Source: Cladosporium sp. IMV 00045
Taxonomy: Eukaryota > Ascomycota > Dothideomycetes > Cladosporiales > Cladosporiaceae
Assembly: GCA_001931905.2 (NCBI GenBank)
Contig: MSJI02000121.1
Coordinates: 1-23,385, forward strand
Direction: 5' to 3'
DNA length: 23,385 bases
Under the pieces are notes generated by a model. The model searched no databases, had not been told where the DNA came from, and worked only from the letters and a program-made list of their open reading frames with translations. The translations under genes were made by a program, and so were the position numbers. This document shows, piece after piece, positions 18,135 to 23,385 of this stretch. Position 1 is the stretch's first letter; each line of letters starts with the position of its first letter.

Positions 18135-19199
18135 CTACACCATCTCATCTCCAATGACAGGCCTCAGCAACTCCGGCACAATCACCGCCGCATCACCCTG
18201 GAAGAACCAATCGCCCTCCTCCCAGCCACCGGCGGGAACGTCTTTCCGATCCATATTGATCACAGCAACTTTGGCGCCACGCCTCCGAGCGGCATCTACA
18301 TACCCAGCGGCCGGGTACACCTTCGCGGATGTTCCGATGACCATGATGAGATCGATGCCTTCGTCCTGCGCGAGGTAGCCGTCCACGGCATCCAGGACGG
18401 TGAAAGGCAGGCGTTCGCCGAACCACACGACGCCCGGTCGGAGGAGGTTCTTCTCGCACTGCGGACATTGGGGGAGGTCTTCACGCTTGAGCTGCGGTAG
18501 GGGGACTTTGATGTCGCTGATGTCTAGACTCTGACCTTCCCGCTTCGCAAGCGTTTGCTGCTCGCTGGCTCCCCGTCGTGCCTCGTTGCTGGTGGGATCT
18601 ACCCCCGAAGTCGGGATTTCCAGAGCTGGAGTGACCGGGTCTGAAAAGTCGACACGACCATACCCGCAGCCGCGCTTATCGGCGCAGACGAGATCGAACA
18701 GCGTGCCATGCAGCAGCTGCAACTGTGCACGCGGGTGCTCTGCGCGCTGACTGAGGCCGTCGACGTTCTGGCTGAGGCACTGGAAGCCGGGCATTTTGCG
18801 CGCGAGCTCGGCCAGAGCATAGTGGGCGGGATTGGGCTGGGCTTGGAGGGCCATGTGGCGACGGTAGCTGTAGAATTGCCAGACCAGGCCTGGGTCGGCG
18901 GCGAAGGCTTCGGGGGTGGCGAGGGAAGTTGATTCGTGCGTTCGCCAGAGGCCGCCGGCGCCGCGGAAGGTGGGTAGGCCGGAGGAGGCTGAGAGACCGG
19001 CGCCGCAGAGGGCGAGGACGCGTTTGGAGGTGCTGATGGCGCTGTGGAAGGAGGGCAGGTCGCCTCGCAGGGTGGTGAAGGCTGGTGATGTGGAGGTGGC
19101 CATTGTTCTTGATGATGCTAGATTAGGTCGGTATGTTTTGTGAATGTTGATGAGCATGTGGGAAAGGGAGGGTTTGAGATGGCATGGCAAGGCTTTCAT
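18135..19199 (-). CDS. NAD-dependent protein deacylase, class III (SIRT5-like) sirtuin
   Basis: Removes acyl groups from lysines with NAD+ as co-substrate. Single exon, 354 aa from the outer ATG. NAD-binding motif GAGLSASSGLPTFRG is at 66-80 and QNVDG at 144-148. The catalytic His is H164 in LLHGTLFD. Candidate zinc ligands are C172, C178, C235 and C238; the first pair is spaced C-x5-C rather than the usual C-x2-C. GTSAKVYPAAGY is at 269-280. The class III signature Y-x-x-R appears as Y110-S-Y-R113; in human SIRT5 this pair binds succinyl and malonyl groups, so desuccinylase activity is likely. Start choice: the ATG at 19199 has weak context (C at -3), while the in-frame ATG at 19103 (M33) has A at -3 and G at +4. 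Residues 1-32 contain no acidic residue and several Lys, Arg and His, like a mitochondrial presequence. Confidence 0.93.
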   Translation of the reverse strand: MKALPCHLKPSLSHMLINIHKTYRPNLASSRTMATSTSPAFTTLRGDLPSFHSAISTSKRVLALCGAGLSASSGLPTFRGAGGLWRTHESTSLATPEAFAADPGLVWQFYSYRRHMALQAQPNPAHYALAELARKMPGFQCLSQNVDGLSQRAEHPRAQLQLLHGTLFDLVCADKRGCGYGRVDFSDPVTPALEIPTSGVDPTSNEARRGASEQQTLAKREGQSLDISDIKVPLPQLKREDLPQCPQCEKNLLRPGVVWFGERLPFTVLDAVDGYLAQDEGIDLIMVIGTSAKVYPAAGYVDAARRRGAKVAVINMDRKDVPAGGWEEGDWFFQGDAAVIVPELLRPVIGDEMV

Positions 19200-19464
19200 A
19201 TGTCACGGACTTGACAAGTCTGCTATACCGAGTTGCCTGATCTATGCTGTGCTATCGTGGAATCGCTAGTGACGTTAAGGCTTGTCGTTGTGGAACTGGC
19301 AAATGCCAATGGAACCGAAGGCGAGATGCGAGAGGTCTGGGGAAACGAAAGAAGCTTTGCGGAGACGGAGACAACGGCCGATCTCAAGAGTCAAATGAAT
19401 AATCAAAGCCAAATGCCTCCTCTGACTCTGTGTTTCTATCCTTAGATCTCCACAATCCACGACC
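19200..19464. promoter_or_regulatory. Divergent promoter of the sirtuin and ICP55 genes
   Basis: Only 265 bp separate the outermost sirtuin ATG from the ICP55 ATG (361 bp if the sirtuin starts at 19103). The region holds a perfect 13-bp palindrome, GACTTGACAAGTC (19208-19220), and a GTGACGTTA CRE-like word (19270-19278). Near the ICP55 start, CTCTGACTC followed by a pyrimidine run and CTTAG resembles a branch site and acceptor, so a 5' UTR intron is possible. Confidence 0.5.
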
Positions 19465-21077
19465 ATGAGAAGAAGTCTGCTGCGACCATTCCACGCCAAC
19501 ATATGTCGCCCTGCGGCATTTCGCAGTAGACCGACCCCGCTCGCCATCCGTCGCACTCTCGTCTCTGCCGCAGAGTGCCAGTTCGGACAGCCGGTCCATG
19601 AAACCCATCCTCATCTGATCGCTCCCGGCGACCTCACGCCTGGTATCTCAGCACTCGAATACCACCACAGACGCGCGGCGCTTGCGAGCAAGCTGCCAAA
19701 GAACAGCATAGCCATCCTAGCCGCGAATGAATTGAAATATCGATCTGGCGCCGTCTTCTACGAGTATCACCAGGAGCCCAACTTCTACTACCTCACAGGT
19801 AAGGCTTGATGTCGATGTTGCAAAGAAAGACATATCTACGTCTACAGACGCCCATGCTGAGCGCACCACATAGGCTTCAACGAACCCGACTCAATAGCTG
19901 TCATTGGTAGGTGTCAGTTTCTCGCCCGCGTTTCACATACGCCCAACAAAAGCTGACAAAAATCCGCGGAACAGAAAAAGGAGAGACCGACGTCGAATAC
20001 ACATTCCACCTTTTCGTACGGCCGAAGGACGAGAAAGCAGAGATATGGGACGGCGCGCGCTCAGGCGTGCAAGCGGCGCAGGACGTCTTCAACGCAGATG
20101 AAGCGCAGAGCATAGAAGCGCTGCCCACGATCCTGCCGCAGATCATCAACGGCGCGGCGGAGGTTTTCACAGACATCGGGACGTACAGCAAGAAGAACGC
20201 GGTCGCAAAGTTCATCCAGGGAGACGGCACGGGCGTGGAGGGCATGCAGAAGGCGCTCAGGGAGACGTCGCGAGTGCGCCAGTTGCGGCCCATCATGAAC
20301 GAGCTGCGTCTCACGAAATCCGAGGCCGAGCTGGACAACATGCGCCTCGCGGGCGTGGCTTCGGGCCACGTCATTTCCGAAGTCATGAAGCGCAGGCATC
20401 TGACCGAGAAGCAGCTCTGGGCGGATCTGGCGTACGGCTTCCGCTCGCAAGGCCTGGACGGCGAGGCGTACGTGCCCGTCGTGGCGGGCGGGCAGAACGG
20501 GCTGAGCATCCACTACGTGCGCAACGACATGATGCTGCGCGAGGGGGAGACGGTGCTCGTCGACGCCGGCGGGGAGTTTGGCGGGTACATCACGGACATC
20601 ACGCGGTGCTGGCCCGTGGAGAAGACGTTCTCGCCTGCACAGCGGGAGCTGTACACCATGCTGCTGAGCGTGCAGAAGAGCGTGGTGGCTCTATGCCGGG
20701 AATCGGCCAACTACTCCCTGGACCGCCTGCATCGCATCACAGACGGCCTGCTGCGTGACGGGCTGAAAGACCTAGGCTTCGACGTGTCCGGGCGCAACAT
20801 GGAGCAGCTGTTCCCGCACCACGTCGGGCACTTCATCGGTTTGGACGTCCACGACGCGCCGGGCTACCCTCGCACGGGAAACCTGGTCAAGAACAACTGC
20901 ATCACCATCGAGCCGGGCGTGTACGTGCCTGACGACGAGCGCTGGCCGGAGAGGTTTAGAGGGCTGGCGCTGAGGATTGAAGATTCTGTGATCATAGGCG
21001 AGGACGCGCCGGAGGTCTTGACGGCGACGGCGGTCAAGGAGATTGATGAGATTGAGGCGTTGAGGGGGGAGAGTTGA
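19465..21077 (+). CDS. ICP55: Mitochondrial intermediate cleaving peptidase ICP55 (M24B Xaa-Pro aminopeptidase family)
   Basis: Removes one residue from the N-termini of imported mitochondrial proteins after the processing peptidase, stabilising them under the N-end rule. Exons 19465-19798, 19874-19906 (33 nt) and 19975-21077; introns of 75 and 68 nt, the second with an AGCTGAC branch. Product 489 aa (yeast protein 511). The first 35 residues (MRRSLLRPFH.. IRRTLVSAA) are Arg-rich without acids, a clear presequence. The N-terminal AMP_N domain carries ISALEYHHRRAALASKLP, YRSGAVFYEYHQEPNFYYLTG/FNEPDS and HLFVRPKD. The pita-bread domain has all five metal ligands: D319 (LVDAGGE), D330 (YITDITR), H408 (HHVGHFIGLDVHD), E435 (TIEPGVY) and E458 (RIEDSV). 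Two Mn ions are expected. It is divergent from the sirtuin gene, and an ankyrin gene converges on it. Confidence 0.95.
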
Positions 21078-21394
21078 GAGGGGTGTTTGGGGAAAGGACG
21101 ATGGGATTGTATGATAGATGTATACTAAACAGGGCTTGTACTATTGTGCAGATTTGGACAGAGAGGTCGATGGCATGTGATGGTGATATTTTTTGCTATT
21201 ACTGCGACTTTTTACATGTAGGTAGTAAGGTAACATTGCCTTGCAACCCATCATTTGCAATCCACAGTGGATTTGCTAGGTAATAATCGATCAACAAGGC
21301 GCTAGAAGCCTTATAAAATCAAATGGAATTGACCCAATTTCTTCCAGACATTGTAGATCGATTGCCGAATTGAAAATCTTGGATTTGTAGCTAA
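21078..21394. other. Convergent intergenic region (3' UTRs)
   Basis: About 317 bp between the stops of ICP55 (+) and the ankyrin-repeat gene (-). It is AT-rich, with no gene or repeat of note. Confidence 0.5.
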
Positions 21395-22252
21395 TCAATG
21401 TCCATTGTGACAGCAATTTCTCCCACCGTATCTCTTTAGCACCCTAATCAGTGCCTCCTTGTCGTTCGAAACACCGATCTCTGCTACATCTAGTGGCGTT
21501 AGCCCTTGATTGTTGCAGGCATTTGGATCAGCGCCAGCTTCAAGCAGCATCTCGACAATATCTTCTCTACCAAGCATCGCAGCTGCATGCAAACATGTCT
21601 TCCCACTCTCAAATACCATACCAGCCCGCGCACCCGCATTGAGCAGCACCCGCACAATATCCGTTTGCCCCCATGTTGAAGCATAGTACAATGCCGACGC
21701 GTTGCACCAGTACGGGTTTCTTGAAAGCATGTTGACCTGTGCCCCGCCTGCAATCAGTGTGTGCACTACCGCCCGGTGTCCGAGGAAGGTAGCGATTTGT
21801 AGTGCGGTACAGTGGACGATTTTGTCAGGGTCATTGCCAGCACCGTGCTGTGATAAGCCCATGCAATTCACATCTGCGCCTTCCTCGAGCAGTTGTCTAA
21901 CCCGGTACGCTTGGCCATTCTGAGCGGCGTCGATGAACTGCGTGTTGAGCTCCGCTTGCGTGAGTTCAGGCTTTTGCTGGTTCTGATGGTAGGTGTTATC
22001 TGTTACAGTATCAGTTGCCGACATCGCAGGCAGGATCGCAGCAAGTAGCAGGGGCCCGAATCACTCACAGATATTCCCATTATGCTGCCGCGCATTGTCC
22101 CTGGCTATCTGGCCTGCGTACGCTGACATCTGCTCGCTTGTCTTGGTGAGACTGTCGGCTCGGTTCGAAGATCGGCCTCCGCTTTGTTTCGAGCTACATC
22201 TGATCGCTGGTGGGAGGCGAGGTGTTGAGAGAGAGTCAGGCTGGTTGGCCAT
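21395..22252 (-). CDS. Ankyrin-repeat protein
   Basis: Protein-binding repeat protein of unknown partner. Proposed exons 22252-22069 and 21999-21395, with a 69-nt intron (22000-22068) having a GTGAGT donor and an AACAG acceptor; product 262 aa. The ATG at 22252 has A at -3 and G at +4; in-frame ATGs lie farther upstream at 22270 and 22306. The N-terminal 60 residues are polar (PDSLSTPRLPPAIRC..). Four to five ankyrin repeats follow: FIDAAQNGQAYRVRQLLEEG, TALQIATFLGHRAVVHTLIA, SALYYASTWGQTDIVRVLLN, TCLHAAAMLGREDIVEMLLE and a terminal TPLDVAEIG..ALIRVLKRYG. If unspliced, an ATG inside the intron (22024) still opens a 209-aa product holding every repeat. No other domain or membrane segment is seen. 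The ankyrin part is certain; the upstream exon is probable. Confidence 0.8.
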
Positions 22253-23385
22253 TATGCCGTTCCCGCTCATGCAGCGTTTTGGTGTCACATGATGGCATGC
22301 ATGCATCCCCTCCGTCAGGCTGGTTTAGGGAACTGCTGCGTAAGGTACATTATGTCAGAGACATATTCGTATCGGCGTAAGCGACCGTGTCGTTTTTTGC
22401 AGAAGAGGTAAGTTAAAAGAAAAGAAAAACGTCTTTTAGGACTGAGGTCAGACTTCGTAGGAGTGAACGACCACGACTCGGTTCGATCGCCTAGAGTTCT
22501 GCCAGTGCAAAGTATGGCGAGCTGACCCAGAAGCCGAATGAGATATAGCTAGAAACATTGATGATTGTGTTTTAGCTATCATGGCCTGAACCTGAAGTCC
22601 GAAGTACACGCAGTCTAGGAACCGTTTATTCATCAAAGATCAGCGATCCGTGCAGCGCTGTTGGATAACGTCTTGTTTGATGATTCCCGAGGCGTTGATC
22701 AGTGGACTCTCATTTGAGGTGCATGAAATGAGAATGCAGGAGATAAGGTAATTAGGAATTGAATGGAGAGCATTATTCTCAATCATCCATCAGTCGCGAC
22801 ATGTCGGTGATTGATGCGAATGGCCACACGATTATGGAGAAAGAGGAAGAAATTTCCTGCACACCCATGTCAAGAAATGGGGCTTTATTGTGTGATAGTA
22901 AAGATTTCGGTGGATACATGATCAGTTATTATGACCGATATATGTCATTTAAAGTTGTGGCGGGCGGCGGGTGTGAAGAAGTGCCTAGGAGCAAGCGAGA
23001 TGAATAGTCGAGATTCGTTAAGGAAAGAGAATGGCTGGTGGATTCTTATGCCGTCATGGGTGGAGGATGTGAGGAGGCCAAGAATATGAGAGAACTCTCT
23101 GTATATTGACTTGATGTGATATCTATCTGATATATGAAATTATTAAATGTTGATAGTTGTACCATAAACATGTCAAAATAAATAAGGCTATGGCTTGCAT
23201 TTGACAGACGGATGGCAGCAGCGGCGGCGTTGTTCGGAAGGGAGATCGATCAAGCGCGCGTTGCTCCAGCCGCTGGCCTGAGGCTGCTGGCTTGCTTTGC
23301 TTTGCAGCAGAAGCGTCTCCAAACACAAACAGCCATCTCCGTCAACAAGCAAGCCAGCCCCCATACCACCTCTCACAACACCCGC
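22253..23385. other. Right-end region without a supported gene; possible leader of a gene beyond the edge
   Basis: About 1.1 kb. The left part should be the promoter of the ankyrin-repeat gene. A plus-strand frame with ATG at 22801 (68 aa, MSVIDANGHTIMEKEEEISC..) has no recognisable motif and is not called. 23100-23190 is AT-rich. The last 90 bases become CA-rich on the plus strand (CCAAACACAAACAGCC, CACCTCTCACAACACCCGC), like the leader of the 676 gene, so a plus-strand gene may begin just beyond the edge. Confidence 0.35.

Noticed and set aside
22801..23007. 68-aa frame near the right end
   Set aside because: It has an ATG but no recognisable motif, no leader-like upstream sequence and codon use unlike the confident genes.

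Overview
The window is nuclear DNA from a filamentous ascomycete. The genes are interrupted by short spliceosomal introns with GT..AG ends and CTAAC or CTGAC branch sites. Coding exons are GC-rich, the start codons sit in eukaryotic contexts with a purine at -3, promoters and leaders are pyrimidine- or CA-rich, and several products (AcuK/Ert1, Icp55, a Mup1-type permease, Fen2/Liz1-type and DHA1-type MFS carriers) belong to fungal families. A dothideomycete is my best guess, from gene style only. There are no operons, prophages, CRISPR arrays, tRNAs or rRNAs that I can support.

Layout, left to right. (1) 1-228 (-): an open frame running off the left edge, divergent from a small Ser-rich conserved-type protein (676-1035 +). 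(2) Riboflavin kinase (1304-2279 -), convergent with the small gene and carrying a 427-nt intron. (3) The Zn2Cys6/PAS regulator of gluconeogenesis AcuK/Ert1 (3423-5648 -), preceded by a long pyrimidine-rich putative leader almost free of AUG. (4) A DHA1-type MFS exporter (7986-11462 -) that I resolve into 13 exons, several of them mini-exons of 14-32 nt, split by introns of 115-218 nt. (5) About 2 kb of sparse sequence (11463-13433). (6) Two tandem plus-strand carriers: a Mup1-like amino-acid (methionine-type) permease (13434-15354) and a Fen2/Liz1-like ACS-family MFS transporter (15758-17417). (7) A SIRT5-class sirtuin (18135-19199 -) divergent from the mitochondrial aminopeptidase ICP55 (19465-21077 +). 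(8) An ankyrin-repeat protein (21395-22252 -). (9) About 1.1 kb to the right edge with no convincing gene.

The window is mostly housekeeping and transport: flavin cofactor synthesis, carbon-source regulation, three membrane carriers and two probable mitochondrial protein-modifying enzymes. I do not see a biosynthetic cluster or a new multi-gene system. The most unusual signals are structural: the fragmented MFS gene, with a long inverted repeat inside one intron; the AUG-depleted leader of acuK with a tight knot of possible uORFs; and the divergent sirtuin/ICP55 pair, where the sirtuin has two in-frame starts. All exon boundaries were worked out by hand from splice signals, reading phase and recalled family conservation. 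No alignment or transcript data were available.
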